DNA of 64,000 nt from Odontocerum albicorne (taxonomy: Eukaryota > Arthropoda > Insecta > Trichoptera > Odontoceridae), in NCBI GenBank assembly GCA_949825065.1, contig OX463862.1, positions 18,593,118 through 18,657,117 of the forward strand. Reading direction: 5' to 3'. Below the pieces are notes generated by a model. The model ran no database searches. It saw only the letters and a list, made by a program, of their open reading frames with translations, and was not told the origin of the DNA. Made by a program: the position numbers and the translations under genes. Shown in pieces: positions 45,173 through 56,589 of this stretch; position 1 is the first letter of the stretch; the number at the start of each line of letters is the position of its first letter.

Positions 45173-45219
45173 GTGTTCCCCTGATGATGAGGTGAAAACC
45201 TTGAAACCGGTAGGAATAT
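45173..45219 (+). ncRNA. Hammerhead-ribozyme-like motif, left repeat
   Basis: CTGATGA (45181-45187), a stem II GAGGT/ACCTT closed by a GAAA loop (45189-45202), GAAA (45203-45206), then GTA (45210-45212), a valid NUH cleavage triplet. Stem I can form between 45173-45180 and 45213-45219 with one bulged C. Stem III would be only about two pairs. U45188 between the core and stem II is unusual. Read as a type I hammerhead with a minimal stem III; activity is untested. Confidence 0.5.
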
Positions 45220-45476
45220 TTTGTTTCATATAAAGTGGAATAAACAATGTTTAATTAGACGAATTACTATATATTTAAACCTCCACAGTATTAATGGCTT
45301 AACTATAAGTAATATAAAATTTTAAATATTTCTTTTATACATTTAATAATAGGTGTTTAATTTATCAAATACACTATAATACGTGTACATTGAGAATAAG
45401 ACAAATTTAGAAACGTTAAAAACTTAATACTTATAACTTTGAAAAAAATATACAAAAATAACTTTTTTTAATAGCA

Positions 45477-45940
45477 TTAGAAAATTGCTTTCATACACAT
45501 GTTTTTGGGTAATTTTCTAATGAGACTTATATACGGATCAGAAGAAACTAATACATATTTAAATAAATCGTAATTTCTCCTAACACGCGAAGTTTTTAAA
45601 GTGTGATGTTGCCTAACTTTTCTTATTTCTTTATTTTTGGCCTCTGATGCCTCTTCAGACATTTGTCCAATAAGAATCAAAGAAGAATCGATGATCTCAG
45701 CACCGTGCGTCAATATTTTGTGCAAGGCTGACGGCATATTGTACCACGAGTATAATGATATGTACTATATAACATGTTTGTTTCCTTAGCGTAATTTTCA
45801 AATTTTGCTGTTCAAAATATCTGTTACAATTATGCTCTCTACTTCTGGATAACAATTGTTTTTTCTCTTCTAAAACCCGATCATATGATGGATATAAATT
45901 GAAACCTCTTTCAGAAGCTTCCTGTTGGATATTTTTATAC
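45477..45940 (-). pseudogene. Broken protein-coding fragment inside the direct-repeat element
   Basis: The minus-strand segment starts near EASERGFNLYPSYDRVLEEK (about 45920) and, after frameshifts, continues as MPSALHKILTHGAEIIDSS, then GQMSEEASEAKNKEIR and SSDPYISLIRKLPKN, ending at a stop at 45477. The last 87 codons are open. The composition (charged, no low complexity) looks like real protein. Its style recalls conserved uncharacterised insect proteins associated with mobile elements, but I cannot name the family. The reading direction is opposite to the ribozyme-like motif. Confidence 0.5.
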
Positions 45941-46009
45941 TACATTACCGAAACACTGTTTGGTTTGCTCCTCATCATCAAGGGAACACGTCAGAGGAGA
46001 GTCTTGTTT

Positions 46010-46056
46010 GTGTTCCCCTGATGATGAGGTGAAAACCTTGAAACCGGTAGGAATAT
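46010..46056 (+). ncRNA. Hammerhead-ribozyme-like motif, right repeat
   Basis: Identical core to the left repeat: CTGATGA at 46018-46024, GAAA at 46040-46043, GTA at 46047-46049, with the same stem II and GAAA loop. Confidence 0.5.
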
Positions 46057-46172
46057 TTTGTTACATATAAAGTGGAATAAACAATGTTTAATTAAACGAA
46101 TTACTATATATTTAAACCTCCACAGTATTAATGGCTTAACTATAAGTAATATAACATTTTAAATATTTCTTT

Positions 46173-47039
46173 ATATCCATGTCCCGATGAAGTATGTATT
46201 TAATAAATAATGGTTGGAAGTGAATATTTTGGTTTTGACAGCCAGCTGTCAGTCGATGTGTTTGGGTGATATTGTTGTGAGGAATGCGGAATTCTATTTG
46301 GGGAATTCATGAAATGTGTCTAAGAGTACTAACCTTGGAATATTTTATATGCAAGTTCCGTTTTAAAACATAACATTTTTATAACAGTCAGAAACTTAAA
46401 AAAATCTAAAGCCGTGCACGACATAGATTGATCGTCTAGTTATCTCAGAAAAGGTAGAATGCGAGTTTGGCTGTTTTTTGCATATTTACATCAAAATATA
46501 AAATTAGTCTAATTAGATCACTTTAGACACATTTCTTAAACAAACAACTCAAATATATAATAAAGACATAAAATATCTCAATAATTCTCCAAGTAAAACT
46601 CATGCGGAAATTTTACCATCAATTCACTTTAAAAATATAATTTTCAACGTTAGTTTGCGGCTCGTACCGAAATATCAAAACACTGTAAACACAATTTTTA
46701 TATTAAGATATAATACTCCTAGTTTTATACATGAAAGCTATTTATCTTGTCACTCCGTGTCGAAAAAATCATAAAAAGATGATTGTATTAGGCAGACGAA
46801 ATATCTTCATATTTTTTATTCTTTGTTTTTTTTTTCAAGTAAAATATTCCGAGCTGAATATTGTATTTGAATTGCTAATGGCTTATTACCAAGATATTCC
46901 GATGCATCTCTTGAAAATATTAATTTTCAAATAGGGGTCGTTAATCATGGGCGCCGTGCAATACCAAAATATACGATTATATTTAAAAAGTGGAACTGTC
47001 TAGGAATATAAATTTACTATTACGTTATATCCCTTGCAA
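46173..47039. other. No recognised feature
   Basis: AT-rich, short frames. Nothing similar elsewhere in the window was noticed. Confidence 0.35.
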
Positions 47040-47600
47040 CCTTGCAAGGGATATAATATAATATAATATAATATAATATAATATAATATAATACTCACCT
47101 GAGTAGAGAGAACGGATCTCCAAACTTTTCTCTCCAAGCACACAGCTTTCGCCTCCTCCATATTCACATATATCGTCATAAACAATCTTCTATAATTTTT
47201 CTAACTTTAACTTCTTTTAAAATCTTGTCCATTTGATCCAATTATGTTTTATCAGTCTACCTCTTACACGCACACCTTTCACTTCTGACTTTTATACTCG
47301 CTTAGTCATTATTTGTCACTCAGTCTCTCTTACATGTCTAAGCCATCTTAAAGCTTCTTTTTTCATCTAACTTAGGACACCAATTTTATCTATTCATCCA
47401 TTTCTGATATTTTCGTTCCACCTTCTTTCATGCATTGACACTTCACATTATTTTTTTAGTGGATGTATCTCGACAGCATTAATCTTTTATTTTTATTCTG
47501 CCAAACCTAAGTTATACTTCCGTACGTCAAGGTGACACACTATCATATACTGTATTTTGCTACTTTGGATATAATGAGGTTGTTATACATTAAGCTGCCC
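47040..47600 (-). mobile_element. LINE-A-related copy with (TATAA)n tail
   Basis: The minus strand encodes EEAKAVCLERKVWRSVLSTQ near its end, and decayed upstream parts of the GHVERM region follow to about 47560. A (TATAA)n run at 47046-47093 adjoins its 3' end. It is the longest LINE-A-like fragment besides 7040-7680. Confidence 0.65.
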
Positions 47601-47989
47601 GTTTACCTTATTTATTTAAACATATAAAATATACATTGCCTTCAAACATTTATAGGAAAATGTGCAAAACAATAAAATATCAAAGGCTTCGGTTTTAAAT
47701 TTTTAGATTCCATATAATATTTCATAATAAATTACTTTGTTATTCAACTAATTATATTAATCCTCTCTACACGTATTTCTACCTCACGTCTCAGGGATTT
47801 CTTCAGATGTGATGATCCCGATTTGATGCGAAAGTAATGTTCAGGTCTAACCGTATCATGTTTAGAAACATTAAGAAACTTTAAAGATACAGATGTAGTA
47901 AATTCCAAAAGTTTACAGCTGAAGAATATTAAAAAAAATATAGAACGAAACAAAACATTTTTTTCTCGATATATTTATTGTAATTTGTT

Positions 47990-48085
47990 TGGTAAAACAT
48001 TATTTATTCCATTTATTATAACGGTATAATCCTACCTATTTCAAGGGTTTCACCTTATCATCAGGGGAGCACAAACAAGACTGAA
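47990..48085 (-). repeat. Hammerhead-containing repeat, short diverged copy
   Basis: On the minus strand CTTGTTTGTG, CTGATGA (48058-48064), stem-loop, GAAA (48039-48042) and GTA (48033-48035) are in the same order as in the 45-kb element. The rest of the terminal repeat is not recognisable. Confidence 0.5.
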
Positions 48086-48479
48086 TTATGTTCGAACTGG
48101 TACCGACACAGAAATACGCAGTTTTGTATTTTCGTGAAATAATCTCACGCCTCGTGACAGATTTTCTCGGAATTTTGTTTTTACGACGTTCTTTAATTTG
48201 TACGTTAATAACGCATAATTTCTTTCTTAGAAGTCAGTGGAATTCTCTAACAACCAAAAATAAATACAATAATAATTTTTAATACTTGTGTCACCTTGAC
48301 CTTTTGGGCCGGGGTGATCCAAGATCCTAGAACCAATCAAGAACCAATCAATCAAATAAAATAAGGGTTTCTTGAAAAATGTGGCAATTGTATCTTATCA
48401 ATAGGTTTGTTTGACACACTAAAATGGCATTTGTTATTTGAAGTATTGATTTTCATTTTTAGGATTTTGTTCCTCTAGA

Positions 48480-48900
48480 ATGGTCAATCCGAAAACTGTG
48501 CGTCGTTGCCTATAGCACTCATTTTGCTCTCACCTTATTTATACTTAGACGATCGTGCAGAATTCTATGCACTCTGGTTTTGGAAAGCACACACATTACT
48601 GCTATTACTTTCACTTAAATTTTCTAACTTGAAACCCTTGCATGTGTACTAATGCAGCTGTTTTTGAAATGAGTGCTTCTTCTGGTCTGCCTTGACGAGG
48701 GTCATCTTCAGTAGATTTTCCGCCAAAGGGAAACTGTTTAGCCCAATGTTTCACTATAGAATGCTCTAGAGTAATCCAAGTTCGCCAATAATAATTGGAA
48801 TTTGAAACTCTAAATTTCAACGAAGCCCAAGTTTGACACCCCAATCAGCACGAGGCTGCTGCTCTTTTTGCCCACCCATTGTTTAAACTCTTGAGTAAAG
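48480..48900 (-). mobile_element. mariner-like transposase, N-terminal remnant
   Basis: The minus strand reads IVKHWAKQFPFGGKSTEDDP, then RQGRPEEAL, followed in another frame by VHRILHDRLSINKVRA. This fits the 'W...F..G...ED.PR.GRP' and 'S..VH.IL...L...KV' order of the paired helix-turn-helix region of mariner transposases. The catalytic domain is missing. Confidence 0.7.
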
Positions 48901-49404
48901 GTCGGAAACTTTTGTTTTTTTTTTAAGTCATGTTTCATTTGAAAAATAAATTAAACAATTTATTTAAATAATTCGGTTCGGTAAACTGAACTCGGTTCCT
49001 TATCTCTGACTTAAAATATTTACATTGTAGAGAATGCTTTGCACGTGAATATATTCAAAGCGAGAGCGTGGGACGCGATGAAAAGCGGGAATTGATTCTA
49101 ACAGCGGGGACAGAGTAAAAGCTTAACTAATATTTTCCGACATGGTGCATTCGTTCATTCACTCACTGAATCATTCAATCATTCAGACAATCTTTCATTC
49201 ATGAACGATGGGTGCTAAAAATTCCAAATTCAAATAGTACACTATCACTTTACATATATGTACAATAGTAAATACGTATATACTGGTACTTAATATAAAA
49301 TTAAAACGCTCATTTTTGAAGTTCCACAAAATGACGCTTGAGTTACAATATTTAAACAAAAAAATATACTTAGTCCATTGTTTATCATTTAACGTTTTAG
49401 AGTA
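48901..49404. other. No recognised feature
   Basis: A simple CATTCATTCACTCACTGAA-type run lies near 49152-49200. Nothing else was recognised. Confidence 0.35.
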
Positions 49405-49925
49405 TTTTTTTATTTATTTAAAACTTCAATGTAAAAACAATCCAATAGGCTTATTGCCAGGCGGAAATCTCTTCCAACAAACTACGAGTAGACAAAAGTA
49501 AATACAAGAAGATACATGGACACCAAAAATGTTTATATGATTATTCATCTTAACGAAATTTGTGAAGAATATACTCGTAATAAAAATAAAAATGAGACAT
49601 CATCATTCGAAGGAAAAGGAAAGGATTGTGGAGAGGAAAGAAAAATCAGTAATGAAACACGTTATGTTATTGGCTAGAAGTTTAGTCGCTTCTTTAAAGC
49701 ATGCCAAAGACGGAGCGAGTCTAACATTGATTTGTAACAGGTTCCAGAGTCTCACTGCATGGACAGTAAAGGACGACGTAAACAAAGATGAGTGGTGAAC
49801 TGGGAAAGCCAATAAACAATCTCTGTTTAAGCGGAACGCAAGTCCATGATCGGAAAGACGCTGAAAATTGTCGGCGGCATAATATTTTCCATGTCGTAAA
49901 ATTCTTTCCATATCACAATACAAAT
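49405..49925 (-). mobile_element. LINE-B 3' end with C-terminal coding part
   Basis: The minus-strand frame of 106 codons includes DNFQRLSDHGLAFRLNRDC and SSFTVHAVRLWNLLQINVRL, then APSLACFKEATKLL, followed by the LINE-B 3' region. Part of the middle 3' untranslated region is deleted relative to 41586-41950. It is the best-preserved LINE-B coding segment in the window. Confidence 0.75.
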
Positions 49926-50704
49926 ATACGTTTTGAACAGTGATGTTTAGTAATACAGTAGACTCTCGATTATCTTGGGTTTAAGAAATTAATAAATATA
50001 TAAAAAAATATCTGAATAATTTCCACAAAAAAAGTGGAAAGAAAAATAAAACAAATTTTAAAATTTATACTACATACTTACTTTTTTTTTAAATATAGCA
50101 AACTTGTTTATTTTTTCCCCTCTGTTCCCTTTTCGGTAAATAGTGCTACAAAAAATATCAAAACCATCGTCCACGAGCATTTGGTAATATTTGATACCGT
50201 GAATCATTACGAATTTGACCTAAAAATACGAAATTACTTTTCAGATAACCTATTTATAACTATATAAGTTATAAATTAGGTAATATTCTAATGTGATTTA
50301 TGTCCAGAGATTCAGACGATCTCAACGTACCACGCCTTTCTTTTATTATAATATTTCTTGCTTAAAAATAATAACTTATACTAAATCGACTTCGCAAACT
50401 CAGCACAGCACTTAAAAGCGTTAACCACAAATGAAATAAGCCATTAACTGCACGTAAGTGCAGTTGTTATACAAAATTACATCTATTAGTCATAAAAAAC
50501 GCTTTATTAAAAATATAATGTGAACCATTTTAGCTTGCACTGTAAGTTTCAAACGTTTACAGTTAATGTGCATAGTTGTTTTAAACTGTACGAGTATACG
50601 ATTATAACCTTTAATAGAAATAAAAATTAAATCTAGATTCTATTTGTTTTTATATATTTTTAATCACAAATATAACAAGGTTTTTTTGATATATTGTTTG
50701 TATG
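49926..50704. other. AT-rich stretch, nothing recognised
   Basis: No motif, tandem or inverted structure recognised. Confidence 0.35.
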
Positions 50705-51220
50705 TCGCGACAGGAAACAAAGTCAATGGGGCACTACTAAAACATATAATTTTAAACTGGACAGTATCAAAATCTACTTAGATGATAGTTCGCAACAGTA
50801 TATTAGTGCCAACTTTGATGCGTGGGTGTGAAGCGTGAACGTGGTAAAAGACTGAAAGGAGTCGAATAAATCCTGTAGAAATGCGTGCACTGAGAAGAAT
50901 ACATGGGGTGACAATGTATGCTAGGGATGAATGTAAACTTAAGACTGATGTGTTGAATAAGATGAAGAAAAATACTCATAGTTTGGACGTGTAGAACGAA
51001 TGAATGAAAGACAAATAAAACAAATGTTATATATAGTGCAGCTGTGAGAGGAAGACGTGGTAGAGAAAGAAGATAGAAAGTACGTTTGAATGAAGTGAAT
51101 GATATTTTGAAAGAAAAAACCTAGAAAGCCAGAAAAATCTCATGATAGGAAAATCTGGCACTCAATCCTTCTTGCCTACCCCACAGGGAAATGGTGTGAT
51201 GGTATACATGTACTTTTTTA
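50705..51220 (+). mobile_element. LINE-A, plus strand, most complete 3' part
   Basis: Runs from AATGGGGCACTACTAAAACA through degenerate MRALRRIHGVTMYARDECKL- and GRV-ERMNE-like segments to the 3' end LPTPQGNGVMVYM. Stops and frameshifts throughout. Confidence 0.7.
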
Positions 51221-51271
51221 ATATAGGTCGATTGCAATATATCACAAATTTAATAATTTATTGTTTTGTAG

Positions 51272-51468
51272 TTTTGCACTCTCGTTGTATACAGTACAAC
51301 AAGAAGGGTATAAAATGCTATAAAAAAAATTCGTCAACCGTTATAGATACTTAAAGTAAAAACACTTTTCTTAAAAAAAAATGCACCAACGGAAATCAAA
51401 CCCGTAGCTCCCAGGCTGGAAGACAGACGTCTTATCAACTAGGCAACAATTTAGTCAACTGAGATTTT
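51272..51468 (-). mobile_element. SINE-1 with internal deletion, minus strand
   Basis: The order on the plus strand is tail (CTCGTTGTATACAGTACAAC), decayed LINE-B-like part, linker, and head in reverse with AAATCAAACCCGTAG and CTTATCAACTAGGCAAC. Confidence 0.65.
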
Positions 51469-51889
51469 TCCTGTCAAACGTGTAGAGAAAATTTTTCCAC
51501 GGAAAAGCTATTTTCTTTAATCGTAGACATTTGAGAATGCTGCAAAATTGAGAATTTCTCGTACATAACGTCATGGCTAGCTCAAAATTAAATTCCTCAA
51601 TGTCCTAAAGGTGTGTGGTGCCTACATGAAAGTATGCCTGTAAAACATTATCAGTTTAATATAAATGGAAATGATAAATATTTATATTTCAATAAAAAGT
51701 AAGCGTTATTGAATACTTAGACGACATTTCGTGTAATTTTACCATTTTTTCAATAGAACCTGGAATAGAAAGTAGGAAAAAATATAGAAAACTTCGAATT
51801 AGTTTTTTAAAAAGTCAACGATATTGTGAAATCTCATTCTATCCTTTCAGGAAAAATCTTTTTATCGTTTATTACATCCATTTTCGAAT

Positions 51890-52290
51890 TCATTGTATAG
51901 GGTGACGTAATAAGAACTGCAATTTTTAATTATTGACAAAAACAAGAGTTTTTTTAATGTTCAGGTTTATTGGTATCAATGTAATTAATGTCCATAGAAA
52001 TTATGTGTCAAAAATGATATCGGTCAAATGGCCAACTCGGCTCCCGTTACAGGTGACGACTCTTTCAGCAAAATTTTCAATAACGGATTCACATAAATGG
52101 ATACGTATATCTGCAATGACTCGAGTGATGTTGGATTTAAGGTCATCGATGGTTTTTGGATTCTTGGCGTACATTTAAGATTTAACATAGCCCAGAGGAA
52201 AAAATCTAAAGGGGTTAAATCACACAATTGTGGTGGCCAATTCACATTTGCACGACGAGAGATTATAGATTATAGATTATAGAACTTTTC
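51890..52290 (-). mobile_element. mariner-like transposase C-terminal remnant
   Basis: The minus-strand 73-codon frame begins MNWPPQLCDLTPLDFFLWAM, the third-catalytic-residue region (WPP.S.DL.P.D..LW) of Tc1/mariner-type transposases. The plus-strand end TATAGGGTGACGTAATAAG at about 51897 looks like its terminal repeat. A similar end occurs at about 52950. The rest of the transposase is missing. Confidence 0.7.
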
Positions 52291-52394
52291 CTGCAATAAA
52301 ACTATTGTTTCATCAGTAGTGTGACAAGTATAGAACAAATAAATATAGAACAAATACAAATAAATATATTATAGAACAAATACAAAAAAAAATC

Positions 52395-52770
52395 CTCAGA
52401 TGTCTATGGTACAGAACAAAGGGCGATTACCCAAAATATGCTCACCATGTCGAACTTCTCACGGTGTGTAACTACTATATACTCGTAGAAGCCTCGAAAC
52501 AAGAAGGCAAGAATCCATTGCGATATTCCTTATAAAGGTTTTCCAAGGTTCCTTTAACTGTCCCGCGATTCTAGAAGCACTAAGTTTATATGTTTATATG
52601 AATCACCCTCTGTTCTACATACCAACTTACAGGACGAATATCATGGCTGAACACTCAGTCACGCGTGGTATAGAGATATTGAACCAACTGAATGACACTA
52701 TTGATATATTCTCGGTACCGCCTAGCAGTATGAGAAGAATCCTGGCTGAGATTATTCCTAACGAATAAGC
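52395..52770 (+). mobile_element. LINE-F C-terminal fragment
   Basis: The plus strand carries FNCPAILEALSLYVYMNHPL, then YIPTYRTNIMAEHSVTRGIE and ILNQLNDTIDIFSVPPSSMR. The pattern and spacing match 30630-30955. Confidence 0.65.
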
Positions 52771-53344
52771 TAACGCTAGAAGCAGATCCTCTTTGTGTAA
52801 CAGGATAAATCCGTGCAAAATGGATAAAAAAAAAAAAAAAGTAGCTTCATCATGCTGGAGCCGCATGTTATCCAAGTTGAAATCGTTCAATAAATGCCAA
52901 AAAAAGATTGAATCATGTCACTATATCGATTTCTATTGAAGGTATTATTTCATGGGGCTGCGCAACAAGAAATGCAATTTTAAAATGACCACCATTTTCA
53001 GCTGTCAAACGTATAATATTTATAATGGACATACGTCATCTACATAACTTATTAATTAATAATACAGTAATACACGATTGCAGAACTTAATTTAAAATTA
53101 AAATTTCAGCTCTTGTTGAGCCACCATATATTTTTCTTCTTCTTTCGTATGATACTCTTCAGCATATACGAATCGTTAATGCGGATACTATATACTGAAC
53201 AACGGTTTTATTTCAGGCTCCAGTTATCGAGCCTTCGGGATTAGAGCCACCCTAGTATGCACGGTACTCGCGATCCGTTATTGCACGTATTAGCAACACT
53301 ACGACACATGAAGAGACAACAATACTCAAACATACACTCAGCGA
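52771..53344. other. Mostly unassigned; one transposon end
   Basis: At about 52950 a segment close to GGGGCTGCGCAACAAGAAAT resembles the transposon end at 51897 in the same orientation. Nothing else was recognised. Confidence 0.35.
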
Positions 53345-53440
53345 GTGTTTTTTTACAAGACTGGGATACTTTTTAAATATTTTTTTTTCGATACCATCGA
53401 AAATCGAGCCCGAAGTCTACGAGTAAAAGCCAGGGAATTT
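53345..53440 (-). mobile_element. SINE-1 fragment, very degenerate
   Basis: On the plus strand ACAAGACTGGGATACTTTTT followed by AAAATCGAGCCCGAAG parallels the linker-plus-head of the copy at 61058. Confidence 0.35.
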
Positions 53441-53639
53441 AGGAATCGATGCGTTTGTGTCAAAATGAACAATACTTTCTCCAAACTTTTAAGCCTACGG
53501 GCCACACTGACTCCTACACTAAGTCCCAAGGGCCAATACCTGGCTAGCCCAGTTTTGTTTCAATCTCAATTGAACAAAAAATGTTTCACGCATTCAGTCA
53601 ACAAACTGAGACTCTATTTCCGGTAGATTTCGAAATTGA

Positions 53640-54351
53640 AGCTTTAAAAATAAATTTTTCTACGATATCAACATTTTTTCAAAATCCCTTTAACGCCGAT
53701 ATACTATAGAAACCCTTGCCCCAGAACTTCAAATGGATATGATTGATTTGCAGTGTAGTGATATTTTTAAAGAAAAATATTTAAAGTCATCATTGCTGGA
53801 ATTTTATAAGAGTTTTCCACTCACACAGTTTGATCAGTTGCATAAATTTGCTTGTGTCTTTTTTTCCGCTTTCGGCACTACTTATCTGTGTGAAAAAACA
53901 TTCTCCAAAATGAAATATATAAAAAAATATTTACAGATACAAATTAACTGATGAGCATTTGAAGTCGCTGCTGATAATTTCCACTAGTAAACTTGATACA
54001 CAACTGCAAACAATTGTCAGTGGAAAGTTACAGTGACATAAATCTCATTAATTATAATGTTTAATTTCATTATGTGAATTACCTATGTATGTCACTTATT
54101 GTAAGTTTTTAGGATAAATCTCATATCATTAATTACAGTTAAAATGTTCAATTTCATTATTATGTCGGTTATTGTGTTTCTTAATTGGTCGTTGAATAAA
54201 AACATCTGATTATTATTTTGTTTGATTTACTTACATTGTAAATTTACAATGTAATCAAAATAAAATATGACGGGCCGGATACCGGGCATATCCGGCCCGC
54301 TACCGCGGGCTGGAGTGCTGGTGCTCGCGGGCCATAGTTTGAAGACCCCTG
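53640..54351 (+). mobile_element. hAT transposon, 3' part with dimerisation domain
   Basis: The coding part reads MDMIDLQCSDIFKEKYLKSS, then ACVFFSAFGTTYLCEKTFSK, and after a frameshift YKLTDEHLKSLLIIS. This is the C-terminal dimerisation region of hAT transposases of the GTF2IRD2/ZBED-like group. The element ends ...GAAGACCCCTG at 54351, the reverse complement of a CAGGGGTCTTC hAT terminus. Just inside lie a 24-bp perfect palindrome (54231-54254) and an 11-bp stem (54271-54281 / 54289-54299). The 5' end is missing. Confidence 0.8.
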
Positions 54352-55747
54352 ATTTACAGCATTATTATTGTTATATCAGATTTGTTTAATTGAGTATTAA
54401 TTATATTAATCGTAGAAGTAAATTGTTATATTATACGCGGGGGTTTCATATTCCATAGTATATCGAGATCAAACGAAAACTGTCAATCTATTTTTTTATG
54501 AAATATGTTTTTAAGGCTTTCGTTATTCTCCGTATCAGTTGTATACGGTCTTTCAAAGTGTTTCCACCTCACGGATTCCACTTCAAAACAGTATGGTACC
54601 ATATAGTCAAATCGAAGCGACAACTTTATGAACGTGAACAATAACATCAACCTTTGTGGAACTTGCTCGCTTGTTGTCTAGTTGCGAAACAGAACCACGT
54701 GCTCACGTTACGGTCACGAACCGAGACATACCCATATGCTCACGAAACAATTCAGTTTCTGGTGAATTTAATTACGAACAAATCCTGAAGATGAAAACCA
54801 CGTTATAGAAACTTCGGTATCATAAGCAAACCACATCAATTAACATTCCGAAAGACTTTTATACAATCAGTTTTAATATTTATTATTTTTTTTAATATAT
54901 GGCTGAACCATTTATAATAATTTAGATTGTACAATTTATAATAAATTTCACCACGAATGTTTTCCCAATAATCCCACAACTTGTACTTTTTAACCAAATG
55001 CTTAAAAGTATTAATAAACTCGAGAGCATATGGATTTATCGTTGAATATATGTTTTAATTGATTGTTAAATATATTTAGATAGTGTTGAGGGGAAAAATA
55101 TATAAAAATGTAAGTTTTCGATTGTAAAATATCAGGTTAAAATAAGGTAATGATTATTTTTTAAACTTAATAAATATCAAACCTTCAACCACAATTTCAA
55201 TGTTTGCTATCAAGTAAAGGAAAAAAGTGAAACCAAAATGTAACAAGTCAAAATATTTTACGGCTGTTTAGTAAAATCAAAGTTGTTATATGAACAACCA
55301 ATTATATTGTATATGTATTGTAACACACAGAGCCTGCATTCGAGTTAAAGTGCCTTGTCTGAGTGCTTTAATATTACGAAATACAGTAAGGGTGTGTTTT
55401 GTCGTCCAGATTACTCCATGTTCATACGAGTATATTGTAGATGCATGTGTTGCAGATCTTAGGTATTAGAGCACTTTGTTGTTTTTGTCCTTGTTATATA
55501 TTGTTCCATACGAGTATGTTGCAGATACTATTTCTCTCAAAGAGTTTAAGAACTCTTTCATTACTCTTTGTAAGTGTCCAGATCTCGATTGGTTAAGATA
55601 TCACAAAGTCTTAGCGACGTTTTATAAAGTTAACTTTTAATTTTTCTAGAGATAAGCGAGACTTAAATAAGGGAAGAATATTTATAACACGAGTAGCATA
55701 CATTTGCCGACAGTATCCATTAGTTTATTTTTTATAACAATATAAAA
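54352..55747. other. No recognised feature
   Basis: AT-rich unique-looking DNA. TACGAGTA occurs twice (about 55425 and 55509). Confidence 0.35.
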
Positions 55748-55749
55748 CC

Positions 55750-55978
55750 GACGACCTCCATGGCCTAGTTGGTAAGACGCCTGTCTCCCAGCCAGGGGTT
55801 GCGAGTTCAAATACCGCTGGAATACAGATTTTTTAAAAAAGGTTTCCAGTCTGGTTTTCAATTAAGACCTTTTTAAAGTATTTCTGGTGGATTGAAAGAG
55901 ATTACCACAAGCCAATAAACCCACCAGGTTTACTGTAAGTATACAGCAAAAGTAAAATACTCGTACAATACAATACAA
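55750..55978 (+). mobile_element. SINE-1, longest copy
   Basis: Head with CATGGCCTAGTTGGTAAGAC and CGAGTTCAAATACCG, linker ACAGATTTTTTAAAAAAGG, tail with GGATTGAAAGAGATTACCAC and CCCACCAGGTTTACTG, ending in (AATAC)n. Confidence 0.85.
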
Positions 55979-56589
55979 AAATCAATTAAGAATATAACAA
56001 ATTTTTTACTCATCAATATTGACAGAGATTTATTTGATAATGAAATAAATGTCTTCATATCTTGAAGTACCGAGATAGGGGCGAGGGAGGTTTATAGTCC
56101 CCACACGTATGTTCTGAAACATCCCCCTCAATTAAGCTAATTGGATGGGCGAGAGAGAGTCCTAAGAAACTTTATATAGTGTATTCACTAAAATCTTACA
56201 CTTTGTGAAGTTCCACCTTAATATGTGTACATACTGTAGTTTAAAACTGTCAACATGTTTTATTAGACTTAACTGAATTTAAGAGGTTATAAAGTAAAGA
56301 ATGAATTAAATAAATGAAAAATAAACCAATTTCTTCTTTGAAGTAAGTCGTTTCCTTCGAAATTTAAAATAAATAAAATTATACAGAGTGGAAATAACGA
56401 ATAGTGTACTATATATTCAGTCTGAGCTCTGGTATCGAAACGCCAACGGTTTGCCCGCTATAACTGTTTGGGTAGGCGTCAGCTACGCGCATATGCCCTA
56501 CTCCGCCGGTGCGCTCATATAAACATATTACATTATTCTTGCTAGCCTTATCCCAAATCGTTATATTGGAATATTTTCAAAGAGTTCTT
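55979..56589. other. No recognised feature
   Basis: Includes a GC-richer segment at 56420-56520 without a motif I can place. Confidence 0.3.

Larger units (their letters stand above)
45113..46172 (+). mobile_element. Compact element with direct terminal repeats carrying hammerhead-like motifs
   Basis: Two direct repeats of about 223 bp (45113-45335 and 45950-46172) differ at only about three positions. They enclose some 614 bp with a broken minus-strand coding sequence. Each repeat contains a hammerhead-like core and a 20-nt inverted repeat (45133-45152 / 45173-45192 in the first). Organisation with ribozyme-bearing terminal repeats is known from retrozymes and Penelope-like elements; this may be a relative or a new type. 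No reverse transcriptase, integrase or target duplication was seen. Two independent insertions of one short repeat, or a local duplication, are the alternatives. Confidence 0.6.

Noticed and set aside
48088..48282. 64-codon frame next to a hammerhead-containing repeat, considered as a captured gene
   Set aside because: No recognisable motif and no matching frame beside the other copies.
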